Source: a virus. Taken from it: a DNA stretch of 22,584 nucleotides. Shown here in pieces: positions 1-4,980 of the stretch. The translations under genes and the position numbers were made by a program. Under the pieces are notes generated by a model. The model was not told the origin of the DNA. It saw only the letters and a program-made list of their open reading frames with translations, and did no database searches. Within the stretch, counting starts at the first letter, position 1. Every line of letters starts with the position of its first letter. The stretch is from the IMG/VR virus record IMGVR_UViG_3300000265_000025, positions 1 to 22,584 of that record, one strand, 5' to 3'.

Positions 1-160
1 ACTTGAGACTACTAGTATCGAAGGTGATACGCTTCTGGAAACGCTTGACGATCACACCGTCTTCCTCAGCAATGAATGCCTCAGGAAAGAAGTCAACGAC
101 GGTGCCAATTGATGTGGTGAGTTGCATGTGGTGCCTTGCTTTGACTCTCTTAATATACAT
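1..160 (-). CDS. Hypothetical phage protein, C-terminus beyond window edge
   Basis: About 53 residues are visible, starting MYIKRVKARHHMQL and open to the left edge, so the 3' end is missing. The reading continues through a mixed hydrophobic and acidic stretch (VVDFFPEAF) into a basic stretch (VKRFQKRITF), which looks like ordinary coding sequence. I do not recognise the family. A GTG at 193 is in frame upstream and overlaps the stop of the preceding 25-residue ORF (TAGTG), so the start could be there instead of the ATG at 160. No clear Shine-Dalgarno precedes either start. It is the last gene of the leftward small-gene run. Confidence 0.55.
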   Translation of the reverse strand, partial: MYIKRVKARHHMQLTTSIGTVVDFFPEAFIAEEDGVIVKRFQKRITFDTSSLK

Positions 161-192
161 GGTTTTGGGGTGCTGTGCCACAATAGTGGACA

Positions 193-270
193 CTACTCAT
201 ACTGGCACTCAGCATCGCGCCATTGCTTTCGTGCTGACTTATAGTCCAACGAATAATCGAACTCAATCAT
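193..270 (-). CDS. Possible 25-residue micro-protein
   Basis: A 25-residue ORF begins MIEFDYSLDYKSARK and ends TAG at 193. Its ATG overlaps the stop of the 53-residue gene in the 8-base arrangement ATGATTGA, the same junction seen at 1340-1347 and (as ATGTTTGA) at 2687-2694, which is the main reason to accept it. The opening FDYSLDYK resembles the start of a longer cyanophage hypothetical protein I recall, so this could be a truncated remnant of one. No function can be assigned. Confidence 0.35.
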   Translation of the reverse strand: MIEFDYSLDYKSARKQWRDAECQYE

Positions 271-424
271 CAGTTTGTTTACGGTTCTTGATAGTGTGTG
301 GTTTCTCAAACTTGAACTTCTTGTTCATCAGTTTGTTCTCATGTCTGATAGCATTGAGAAGATCATCACGATTTTTCCAACACCCGTAATCAAACTCACC
401 CTTTTCTTTTGAAGATTTCGTCAT
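263..424 (-). CDS. Small basic hypothetical protein (53 aa)
   Basis: Starts MTKSSKEKGEFDYG and ends in TGA at 263. The product is small, charged and lysine-rich (NKKFKFEKPH near residues 34-43), with no membrane segment or recognised motif. The start overlaps the 3' end of the 49-residue gene by 29 bases in another frame. The TGA is embedded in the next start as ATGATTGA, suggesting translational coupling. An open frame with plausible composition and fitting junctions supports it, but it is short and unrecognised. Confidence 0.5.
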   Translation of the reverse strand: MTKSSKEKGEFDYGCWKNRDDLLNAIRHENKLMNKKFKFEKPHTIKNRKQTDD

Positions 425-545
425 CGATCTTTCGTATTAGTTTTTGATGCTTTACGGCAGGAAGATCAATCTGTTCTATAAAAATCCCAGTTGTTCTTTC
501 CAGAACGGTTCTTAAATATATCAGTTCGTTAAGATTGAGTTGCAT
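396..545 (-). CDS. Small hypothetical protein (49 aa)
   Basis: Starts MQLNLNELIYLRTVLERT and ends KRKG then TGA. It looks like two helices: an N-terminal leucine-rich one (residues 2-18) and a C-terminal charged one (33-47), separated by a short IEQIDLPA segment. The pattern fits small helical phage proteins, but I do not recognise a family. It sits between the 47-residue gene (ending at 589) and the 53-residue gene, with which it overlaps by 29 bases. No strong ribosome-binding site is visible. Confidence 0.55.
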   Translation of the reverse strand: MQLNLNELIYLRTVLERTTGIFIEQIDLPAVKHQKLIRKIDDEIFKRKG

Positions 546-588
546 TGTTCAGTATGTAATAAGTTGTGATTCTAACGTTTGTGATTGC

Positions 589-732
589 TCACTTTCCGAC
601 ACCATAATCACCACCATCCTCTGCATGTTTGCGTTCGGTATCATGTAATGCTTTGAGTGCTTCTTCAACCTCAGGAGAATGTTCCCACTCCCACATGTCA
701 CCCTTCTCAGTGATTCTGCTCTTCGTGCTCAT
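589..732 (-). CDS. Small acidic hypothetical protein (47 aa)
   Basis: Reads MSTKSRITEKGDMWEWEHSP and then an acidic helical stretch ending GGDYGVGK. The tryptophan-rich MWEWEHSPEVEEALKAL segment followed by a charged helix resembles short conserved cyanophage proteins I have seen, without known function. From the ATG at 732 it overlaps the end of the AbrB-like gene by 26 bases. An internal ATG at 696 would avoid the overlap and has AGAAGGG just upstream, so a 35-residue product is an alternative. Confidence 0.6.
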   Translation of the reverse strand: MSTKSRITEKGDMWEWEHSPEVEEALKALHDTERKHAEDGGDYGVGK

Positions 733-934
733 TTACTTTCCTCAGTGTGAAATAGTCGTCATGTGATTCAAAGTCAATAACAGTATCAGTTGTCCATCCT
801 AACTCCTCTAAGAGTTCATCTGGTAATGGTAACATGAGATCACCATTTTCGTCAACCTCAACCTGACTGTAGTATTTTGAATTAGTAGTCACAGTAATTG
901 CATCCCATCTAAGTTTCTTTTGTACCCACCACAT
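707..934 (-). CDS. AbrB/MazE-like small protein (75 aa)
   Basis: After a short lead (MWWVQKKLRWDAITV) the product reads as a swapped-hairpin AbrB-type fold: SQVEVDENGDLMLPLPDE (about 23-40), then LLEELGW, then a hydrophobic strand (TVIDFESHDDYFTLRKV). The order 'strand, D/E-x-G-D, LP-x-E-L-x-x-x-LGW, strand, x-LRK' is typical of AbrB/SpoVT-type DNA-binding antitoxins and of small cyanophage homologues. No toxin gene is beside it, so a regulatory role is only inferred. The ATG overlaps the previous gene's end by 26 bases; a GTG at residue 15 is an alternative start that would remove the unusual lead. Confidence 0.7.
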   Translation of the reverse strand: MWWVQKKLRWDAITVTTNSKYYSQVEVDENGDLMLPLPDELLEELGWTTDTVIDFESHDDYFTLRKVNEHEEQNH

Positions 935-1292
935 GAAAATTATATGATAGTCTATACTCTTTAGGGAGCATATTATATCTAGTTATGTATTTTTCTGCGT
1001 GTTCCATACACACAAACCAACATAATTTATCATCTCTTTTATCTTGCAAACGATAAGGAAATGTATCACCATAAGGAAACAGTTTCTTATCAAATGATCT
1101 TACTGATACAATGTCAGTCTTCTTCTTCTTTCCAGAAGTCTTTCCAGTCTTCTTGCGCGGCAGTGTTGATGTTAATGTTTTGAGATTCTCCTCTAGTTTC
1201 TGTTGAGGCGATGATTTCTTCGGCATAGTCGCGGAAGACTTTGTTGAAGTCTTCTTCTGTGAAGTTGTTGAAGATACTTTCTTTGGGGTCAT
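909..1292 (-). CDS. Conserved cyanophage-type protein with Lys/Ser/Thr-rich N-tail
   Basis: The C-terminal half is compact: VSVRSFDKKLFPYGD, then a segment with Cys-Trp and a second Cys (LCWFVCMEHAEKYI). I recall this SFDKKLFP/CWF-x-C-x-EH pattern from T4-like cyanophages; its function is unknown. The N-terminal part is low complexity, rich in Lys, Ser and Thr, and probably disordered. I chose ATG 1292 (MTPKKVSSTTSQKK), giving 127 residues, because homologues as I remember them open with such a PKK tail; ATGs at 1340, 1322 and 1226 are alternatives. Nearly the whole basic tail is read out of frame from the same DNA as the gene at 1114-1347, whereas the conserved domain starts just past that gene's stop. 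Confidence 0.7.
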   Translation of the reverse strand: MTPKKVSSTTSQKKTSTKSSATMPKKSSPQQKLEENLKTLTSTLPRKKTGKTSGKKKKTDIVSVRSFDKKLFPYGDTFPYRLQDKRDDKLCWFVCMEHAEKYITRYNMLPKEYRLSYNFHVVGTKET

Positions 1293-1347
1293 TTTCGTCC
1301 CACGAGATTGTGAATGTTCCATCGTCTTCTTCTTTAACATCAATCAT
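1114..1347 (-). CDS. Small acidic conserved hypothetical protein (77 aa)
   Basis: Starts MIDVKEEDDGTFTISWDEND, continues ESIFNNFTEEDFNKVFRDYA and ends in an acidic tail (WKEEED). The 'DGTFTISWDPxxP...FNxxTEEDF' pattern is one I recall from cyanophage small proteins; the role is unknown. The ATG at 1347 overlaps the TGA of the metallopeptidase gene (ATGATTGA at 1347-1340), which supports this start over the longer frame that extends into the upstream gene. Its 3' part overlaps the next gene out of frame by about 180 bases. The product is acidic while the overlapping product is strongly basic. Confidence 0.7.
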   Translation of the reverse strand: MIDVKEEDDGTFTISWDENDPKESIFNNFTEEDFNKVFRDYAEEIIASTETRGESQNININTAAQEDWKDFWKEEED

Positions 1348-2011
1348 TAATATAACCCTGATCAACAAGATATTTTCTTGTGAGTGGGGTTGGTGGATAT
1401 ACTTCCCACATACGACCACGCTCACATGCTTCTAATGCCTCCATAGTCATATTCTCTGTCTTACCTGCCCAAGTTGCTTCCTTCTCCCATGGCCATGCTG
1501 ACTTAGGATAGGTACGTTCTACCATCTCACGCCACAACATTGGAACATTATCTTCAGGCATGATAAGAGCAATAATGCTATTATCAATTGTTCCTGCCAT
1601 GCAGTCTTGAGCAACGTGCCATCCTTCATGACGCATCACTGACATAAGTGTGCCAGGATCATACATGTAAGCATCATTCAAATAGAATTTGTTTGTGACT
1701 GTATGATAGACACCACGATGCATCTGAGGGAAATACTTTTCATCTGCAAGATATACTTGCACATCAATCATTGTGAGAGCATTCAACATACGTGTAAACT
1801 CTTCTGCAACTGGGTTCCAATCTGATAGTGGATACTCTTCTGCAAGATAATCAATACCCCAAACAGGATCTACATTATCAGTACATTCTCCAAGGATAAG
1901 ACATCCAAGAGAGTCCATACTCTTGTATCCCTGAGTGATCTTACTATCATCAGCAATTGCTGCAATAGGAGAAATAGAGAGAGCAAGAAGAGCAGCAAAA
2001 AGACGTTTCAT
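1340..2011 (-). CDS. Exported HExxH metallopeptidase-like protein (223 aa)
   Basis: The N-terminus is a textbook signal peptide: MKR, a hydrophobic core LFAALLALSISPIAAIA, with probable cleavage after AIA at residue 20. At residues 128-132 RHEGWH gives the HExxH zinc-binding motif, within a helix (VMRHEGWHVAQDC). Downstream glutamates (EMVERTYP, WEKEATWAG) could supply the third ligand of a gluzincin, but this cannot be fixed by eye. Four cysteines (37, 43, 137 and one near 195) could form disulfides in an oxidising compartment. The likely role is proteolysis in the periplasm or cell surface of the infected cyanobacterium, or after lysis; the substrate is unknown. The TGA overlaps the next ATG. 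Confidence 0.72.
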   Translation of the reverse strand: MKRLFAALLALSISPIAAIADDSKITQGYKSMDSLGCLILGECTDNVDPVWGIDYLAEEYPLSDWNPVAEEFTRMLNALTMIDVQVYLADEKYFPQMHRGVYHTVTNKFYLNDAYMYDPGTLMSVMRHEGWHVAQDCMAGTIDNSIIALIMPEDNVPMLWREMVERTYPKSAWPWEKEATWAGKTENMTMEALEACERGRMWEVYPPTPLTRKYLVDQGYIND

Positions 2012-2209
2012 TTAATTAAGTTTGTTGAGTGCAGACTGCAAGCGTTGTTCAAGACATACATCACTTATTTTGTGGCGAAATGCCAGTGCTTGAGTATCAT
2101 GTCGAGAGTGACCCCACATGCAGTCAATTAAGAATTGTATTTCGTCAGAAGTAAGATCAAGTGTGATTCGATCAGAATTCTGCGAGGAGATCTTCGGGGA
2201 GGAGTTCAT
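2012..2209 (-). CDS. Small hypothetical protein (65 aa)
   Basis: Opens with a polar lead (MNSSPKISSQNSDR), then a strand and helix (ITLDLTSDEIQFLIDCMWGH) and a second amphipathic helix near the C-terminus (LEQRLQSALNKLN). The 'LDLTxDEIxFLxD' segment followed by a helix resembles small helical regulators found in phages, but I cannot name a family. The start overlaps the preceding 47-residue gene by 38 bases, and no later ATG, GTG or TTG start lies in the lead. The stop is immediately followed by the ATG of the metallopeptidase. Confidence 0.6.
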   Translation of the reverse strand: MNSSPKISSQNSDRITLDLTSDEIQFLIDCMWGHSRHDTQALAFRHKISDVCLEQRLQSALNKLN

Positions 2210-2315
2210 AGATTTGATTGCTAGGCATGTTGTAATCTGCTTCGTAAAGAATACGAGTGCGCTCTTCTTCAGTCATCTCGGCAGGATCGATGATGTCGTT
2301 GATCATGTAATTCAT
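2172..2315 (-). CDS. Small acidic hypothetical protein (47 aa)
   Basis: Reads MNYMINDIIDPAEMTEEERT followed by a helical stretch and an acidic C-terminus (YELLPEDLLAEF). It has predominantly acidic, amphipathic helices and no cysteine or membrane segment. The internal ATG at 2306 is an alternative start. This segment lies opposite an open frame on the plus strand that I reject. The composition and flush junction with the next gene favour a real gene, and I recall similar small cyanophage proteins without known function. A weak -10-like box (2330-2335) lies just upstream. Confidence 0.6.
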   Translation of the reverse strand: MNYMINDIIDPAEMTEEERTRILYEADYNMPSNQIYELLPEDLLAEF

Positions 2316-2329
2316 TGTGTAACTCAGTT

Positions 2330-2335
2330 AGTATA
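2330..2335 (-). promoter_or_regulatory. Possible sigma70-like -10 box (TATACT)
   Basis: TATACT reads leftward 15 bases upstream of the 47-residue gene in one of the few gaps of this region. The sequence 17 bases further upstream (CAACTT) is a poor -35, so activity would need an activator. Weak candidate only. Confidence 0.25.
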
Positions 2336-2366
2336 GCGTGATTGATGAGGAAAAGTTGAGGACTGG

Positions 2367-2384
2367 GACAGTTCTTTAACTGTC
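2367..2384 (-). other. Perfect 7-bp hairpin at gene end
   Basis: GACAGTT and AACTGTC flank a 4-base loop, and the stop codon of the 52-residue gene lies in the stem-loop. No T-run follows directly on the minus strand (only CTTTT some 11 bases later), so it is a weak terminator or an mRNA 3'-end or processing hairpin. Confidence 0.4.
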
Positions 2385-2534
2385 ACCAAAGATAGGAATG
2401 ATATCAGTTTTTACATGTAATGTCTTGTTAATATGCTGCTCCCACAAACTCGCGTCGTCCAAGTTCAAGAATACTGCTTCTTGGCGCGATCTCGAACTTT
2501 TCTTGTTCTTTAGGTAAACAACTTTGAATTTCAT
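2376..2534 (-). CDS. Small basic hypothetical protein (52 aa)
   Basis: Starts MKFKVVYLKNKKSSRSR, continues AVFLNLDDASLWEQHI and ends IIPIFGDS. The pattern is a basic strand, a loop, an acidic 'L-x-DA-x-x-WEQHI' helix, then a terminal 'IIPIF' strand: a small alpha/beta protein like several conserved cyanophage hypotheticals. The open frame extends much further upstream, but that part is a shadow of the gene at 2428-2694, so I start at the ATG at 2534. The first 107 bases are shared out of frame with that gene. The stop lies in a perfect hairpin. Confidence 0.6.
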   Translation of the reverse strand: MKFKVVYLKNKKSSRSRQEAVFLNLDDASLWEQHINKTLHVKTDIIPIFGDS

Positions 2535-2694
2535 GCCAATAATTAGAATAAACAACAAGATTTGTTTTGTATCGACCCCAACGACATGTTGGGTCGGGAC
2601 GATCAATAAAACAGATAGAAACGTAAGACTCACACATGAATGAAATGTAACCTTTAGTTGTGTGATACTTGACAGGTTGTAGTAATTCAAACAT
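2428..2694 (-). CDS. Hypothetical protein (88 aa), FELL...KGYISF type
   Basis: Starts MFELLQPVKYHTTKGYISFM and continues with strands ending in RWGRYKTNLVVYSNYWHEI. This beta-rich pattern, with a GR-x-x-x-N-LVVY motif and a terminal Tyr-Trp, recalls a small conserved cyanophage family of about 65-75 residues. The remaining tail (SCLPKEQEKF to the C-terminus) looks less protein-like and overlaps the next gene, so it may be read-through to the first available stop. The ATG at 2694 overlaps the upstream TGA as ATGTTTGA; an in-frame ATG at 2709 is possible but less likely. Confidence 0.62.
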   Translation of the reverse strand: MFELLQPVKYHTTKGYISFMCESYVSICFIDRPDPTCRWGRYKTNLVVYSNYWHEIQSCLPKEQEKFEIAPRSSILELGRREFVGAAY

Positions 2695-2860
2695 CGTAAA
2701 ATCTGTCATGCATGTCACCAATTTGTTGCTTTAGTTCGATGATGTAGGTAGACATTGATGTCACTTTCTCTTGTAAACCTTTGTTTACATCTTGAAGATC
2801 TTTGACAAGATCTTTAACCTCATCAGTAAGTGCATCTGCTGCTTCTCGACTGTGTGCCAT
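2687..2860 (-). CDS. Small coiled-coil protein (57 aa)
   Basis: Opens MAHSREAADALTDEVKDL and continues through a heptad-like series (LVKDLQDVNKGLQEKV) to a C-terminal helix. Nearly the whole protein reads as one or two helices with hydrophobic residues spaced 3 and 4 apart, suggesting a short coiled coil that could oligomerise. No function is recognised. It lies 14 bases after the 83-residue gene. Its stop (TGA at 2687) overlaps the next start. Confidence 0.65.
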   Translation of the reverse strand: MAHSREAADALTDEVKDLVKDLQDVNKGLQEKVTSMSTYIIELKQQIGDMHDRFYDV

Positions 2861-2874
2861 TTAAACCCCAGGAA

Positions 2875-3126
2875 CTAAAGTGCAACTTTATCTATGTTAT
2901 CAAACGATTCTTTGATTTCGTCAACCTGTTGAGTCATACTAGATTCAGTCATGTCGATCAATGGTGGTCCACCATTACCAAAACCACAACCTCTAGTCAT
3001 ATCGCGACGTAATCGTAGAAGATCACGCACACGACGCTTCATTCTAATAATCTCTTCTGTGCTGTAGAGATAGTCTTTTTGTAACGCTTTGCGTAACATT
3101 TTAATCTCTTTTGTCGGTGTCCACAT
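2875..3126 (-). CDS. Small basic helical protein (83 aa)
   Basis: The N-terminal two thirds are helical and basic, with a run of arginines (MKRRVRDLLRLRRDMTRG, about residues 29-46). A glycine-rich linker (GCGFGNGGPP) and an acidic C-terminal helix (QQVDEIKESFDNID) follow. The basic helix could bind nucleic acid or an acidic partner, but this is inference. The ATG at 3126 follows the stop of the 91-residue gene by one base, consistent with coupled translation. No family is recognised. Confidence 0.7.
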   Translation of the reverse strand: MWTPTKEIKMLRKALQKDYLYSTEEIIRMKRRVRDLLRLRRDMTRGCGFGNGGPPLIDMTESSMTQQVDEIKESFDNIDKVAL

Positions 3127-3127
3127 A

Positions 3128-3403
3128 CTAATAACGCTGGGGGATTGTAGTTTCTTGAATGAATTGAGGTTGACCTAAGTCAGCAGTGCTGTCAGGATTT
3201 CCTAGTAGAAATGCTTTAAGAGTATTTGCTTTCTCCATATTACTACGGTAGTAAACAATAGTCTCTTCAATCTCTGCTAGAATCTCTTCATAACACTGAC
3301 GAGCAGATGTCTTGTCACATGTGAGATAGTCAGCAACAGCATTAGCAAGACGTTCACGACGCTGCTTGCTATACTCTGCTGCCCAGTATTCTTTAGTTTC
3401 CAT
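3128..3403 (-). CDS. Helical hypothetical protein (91 aa)
   Basis: Starts METKEYWAAEYSKQRRERLA and continues through helices with a Thr-Cys-Asp segment (YLTCDKTSARQCYEEIL) to a long acidic helix (AEIEETIVYYRSNMEKANTL). The C-terminal 25 residues look extended (PDSTADLGQPQF). It resembles conserved cyanophage hypothetical proteins without known role. Its ATG overlaps the preceding stop as TAATG at 3405-3401, a classical coupling junction, which fixes the start. Confidence 0.75.
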   Translation of the reverse strand: METKEYWAAEYSKQRRERLANAVADYLTCDKTSARQCYEEILAEIEETIVYYRSNMEKANTLKAFLLGNPDSTADLGQPQFIQETTIPQRY

Positions 3404-3585
3404 TAGTTAAACTCTTCATTACGACGGGTGTCTAGGTATGAAATGATCTCTGAACGCCATTCCATTAGTTCATTAAAGCACTCTTGATTGTGAGCACAGT
3501 TTCTGAGTTTAGAGTCAGGTTTCAATACGCTTTCATAAAAAAGTCCAAGTGCATCTTTACGCTTTTGATACTTGTTGGTGTCCAT
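3403..3585 (-). CDS. Small hypothetical protein (60 aa)
   Basis: Reads MDTNKYQKRKDALGLFYESV, then a central NCAHNQECF segment with two cysteines six residues apart and a helix (NELMEWRSEIISYLDTRR). The Cys-x-His-x-x-x-Cys spacing might bind a metal, but no second pair is present. It is the first gene after the helicase, with a 73-base gap that contains a possible promoter (3608-3637). The stop overlaps the next start (TAATG). Confidence 0.7.
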   Translation of the reverse strand: MDTNKYQKRKDALGLFYESVLKPDSKLRNCAHNQECFNELMEWRSEIISYLDTRRNEEFN

Positions 3586-3607
3586 GTAATCCTAGCAGTG
3601 ACAGGTC

Positions 3608-3637
3608 AGTTTACCACGTATGGTTAGGGAATGTAAA
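3608..3637 (-). promoter_or_regulatory. Possible sigma70 promoter for the small-gene run
   Basis: Reading leftward, TTTACA (3637-3632; five of six consensus bases) is followed after 18 bases by TAAACT (3613-3608; four of six). It lies in the 73-base gap between the helicase stop and the 60-residue gene, the largest gap in the left part apart from that upstream of the helicase. Confidence 0.4.
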
Positions 3638-3658
3638 CACGTTGCACTCCCGTTATAA

Positions 3659-4900
3659 TTATGCGACCACACTGGTGGCAGGCATACCGTCAACGAATAC
3701 TGTGTTGACAATTGCTTGGAGTCTCTTGATAGTAGGAGCACCATAGTTTTTGAAAACGGGCACTGTCACATAACCAGTAGACTTGCGATACATTGCAACA
3801 TCACCAGCAGTAATCTTGCCGTTAGCAATATCAGCAGTATCCTCACGATTCATACGAATCACACGACCAATAGTTTGTGCCATCTCGATGACATCAAGTT
3901 GACGCAACATCACAGTGTGAGTGAGACCGTGAACGTTGATACCTTCAGACAGGATGCTATAGTGGAAGATGATAAACTTCTTGCTAGGGTCTTTGCCCCA
4001 TGCATCGAAGGTGTTGAAGAACTCCTGACGATTGACTTTGGTCTTGTTCACATAAGCACCATACTTGCTGGTGATATGCAGCACATCGTAACCACGCTCA
4101 CGTAATTGATGCATGATATCAGTCTTGAATAACATAGCACCCATGATCTTGCTCGCAGGAGACGCTACAAGGACCTTGGAGGCGCTTGCAGCATCAAGCG
4201 AGTCTACCACACCCAGAAGCATGTCACGATCGTTTACAGCAGCATCTGCACCCTTCTGACGAGCATAGTCTACTTCAAAGGGAAGAATTGTAGGAGGAAG
4301 GATGCTACCACCTGCAATTAGTTCAGGAGCAGGAACATTCTCAAGAACAGAACCAAAGATCTCACCATTGTTCATGCCACGGTTGCTGAAACGAGTGTGC
4401 TTAGGTGTTGCAGTAAAGAAATATGATGCATCAGCACTTAGACTGGCAGCAGCAACACCAACAAAGTGATTACGCTGCACAGCATTATGTGCCTCATCAA
4501 AATAACAGCAATCGAGCTTGATACCAGCATCAATGATACGTCCGAGTGAATGATATGTGGTGAAGATGATTACATGCTCACCAACATGGTGACACATGCG
4601 AGTAAACAACTCAATGCGATCAGACTTAGTAGTGCTGAAGTGCTTTGTTTCGCCACTATGAACGTGGAGAACGTTAGCATTGGTGATAAACTCAAGGTAT
4701 TCAGAAGATAGTTGAGTTGCCAGCATGATGCGAGGAGCAACAACAACAATAGTCTGCGGAGTCTCTGCGGAACAGAGACGCCTCACTACATCCATGATGG
4801 CAATAAGAGTCTTGCCGCCGCCAGTAGGCACGATGATCTGACCCTTGCTCGCATTCTCCATGGCATCGAGAGCACGTTGCTGATGGGGACGGAGTTGCAT
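3659..4900 (-). CDS. SF2 DNA/RNA helicase (413 aa)
   Basis: A superfamily 2 ATP-dependent helicase with the conserved motifs in order. A Q-like opening (LRPHQQRALDAM) is followed by Walker A PTGGGKT (residues 25-31), motif Ia VVAPRIML, Walker B DEAH (135-138), motif III TAT (163-165), motif IV/V segments VLVASP and ILSEGINVHG, and motif VI QTIGRVIRM (342-350). Two RecA-like domains are complete. At 413 residues it is shorter than T4 UvsW and lacks an obvious accessory domain, fitting the stand-alone helicases of cyanophages. The role in replication, recombination or repair is not resolved from sequence. It has its own promoter 27 bases upstream and leads the leftward run of small genes. Confidence 0.9.
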   Translation of the reverse strand: MQLRPHQQRALDAMENASKGQIIVPTGGGKTLIAIMDVVRRLCSAETPQTIVVVAPRIMLATQLSSEYLEFITNANVLHVHSGETKHFSTTKSDRIELFTRMCHHVGEHVIIFTTYHSLGRIIDAGIKLDCCYFDEAHNAVQRNHFVGVAAASLSADASYFFTATPKHTRFSNRGMNNGEIFGSVLENVPAPELIAGGSILPPTILPFEVDYARQKGADAAVNDRDMLLGVVDSLDAASASKVLVASPASKIMGAMLFKTDIMHQLRERGYDVLHITSKYGAYVNKTKVNRQEFFNTFDAWGKDPSKKFIIFHYSILSEGINVHGLTHTVMLRQLDVIEMAQTIGRVIRMNREDTADIANGKITAGDVAMYRKSTGYVTVPVFKNYGAPTIKRLQAIVNTVFVDGMPATSVVA

Positions 4901-4916
4901 CGGGTCTGTCTTGCGT

Positions 4917-4940
4917 TGATGCTATTATTATAGAGCATCA
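4917..4940. promoter_or_regulatory. Operator-like dyad centred on the helicase -10 box
   Basis: TGATGCT (4917-4923) and AGCATCA (4934-4940) form a perfect 7-bp inverted repeat whose 10-base spacer contains the TATAAT box. This geometry is typical of a repressor operator. A cruciform or a 5'-end effect is less likely. Confidence 0.55.
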
Positions 4941-4955
4941 GACCGCGCTGGTCAA
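4927..4955 (-). promoter_or_regulatory. Strong sigma70-type promoter for the helicase gene
   Basis: Leftward TTGACC (4955-4950) and TATAAT (4932-4927) are separated by exactly 17 bases. The -10 is a perfect consensus and the -35 matches five of six. The predicted start of transcription is near 4920, about 20 bases before the ATG. Host RNA polymerase could use this early in infection without phage factors. Confidence 0.8.
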
Positions 4956-4956
4956 G

Positions 4957-4978
4957 AGTCTGTGACAGTTTACAGACT
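4957..4978. other. 7-bp inverted repeat beside the -35 box
   Basis: AGTCTGT (4957-4963) and ACAGACT (4972-4978) flank an 8-base loop. The repeat sits between the stop of the 290-residue gene and the -35 box. It could be a weak terminator for the late genes (no T-run follows) or a second regulator-binding site. Confidence 0.45.
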
Positions 4979-4980
4979 GG

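Noticed and set aside
3-389. 128-residue open frame on the plus strand
   Set aside because: Cysteine- and serine-rich, low-quality composition, and it lies antisense to several small minus-strand genes with coupled junctions.
2118-2336. 72-residue plus-strand open frame
   Set aside because: Antisense to the 65- and 47-residue minus-strand genes, which have better composition and junctions.
3654-3659. TATAAT on the plus strand in the gap after the helicase gene
   Set aside because: No suitable -35 at 16-18 bases and no plus-strand gene downstream.
3716-4105. 129-residue plus-strand open frame
   Set aside because: Mirror frame of the helicase gene; no recognisable protein character.
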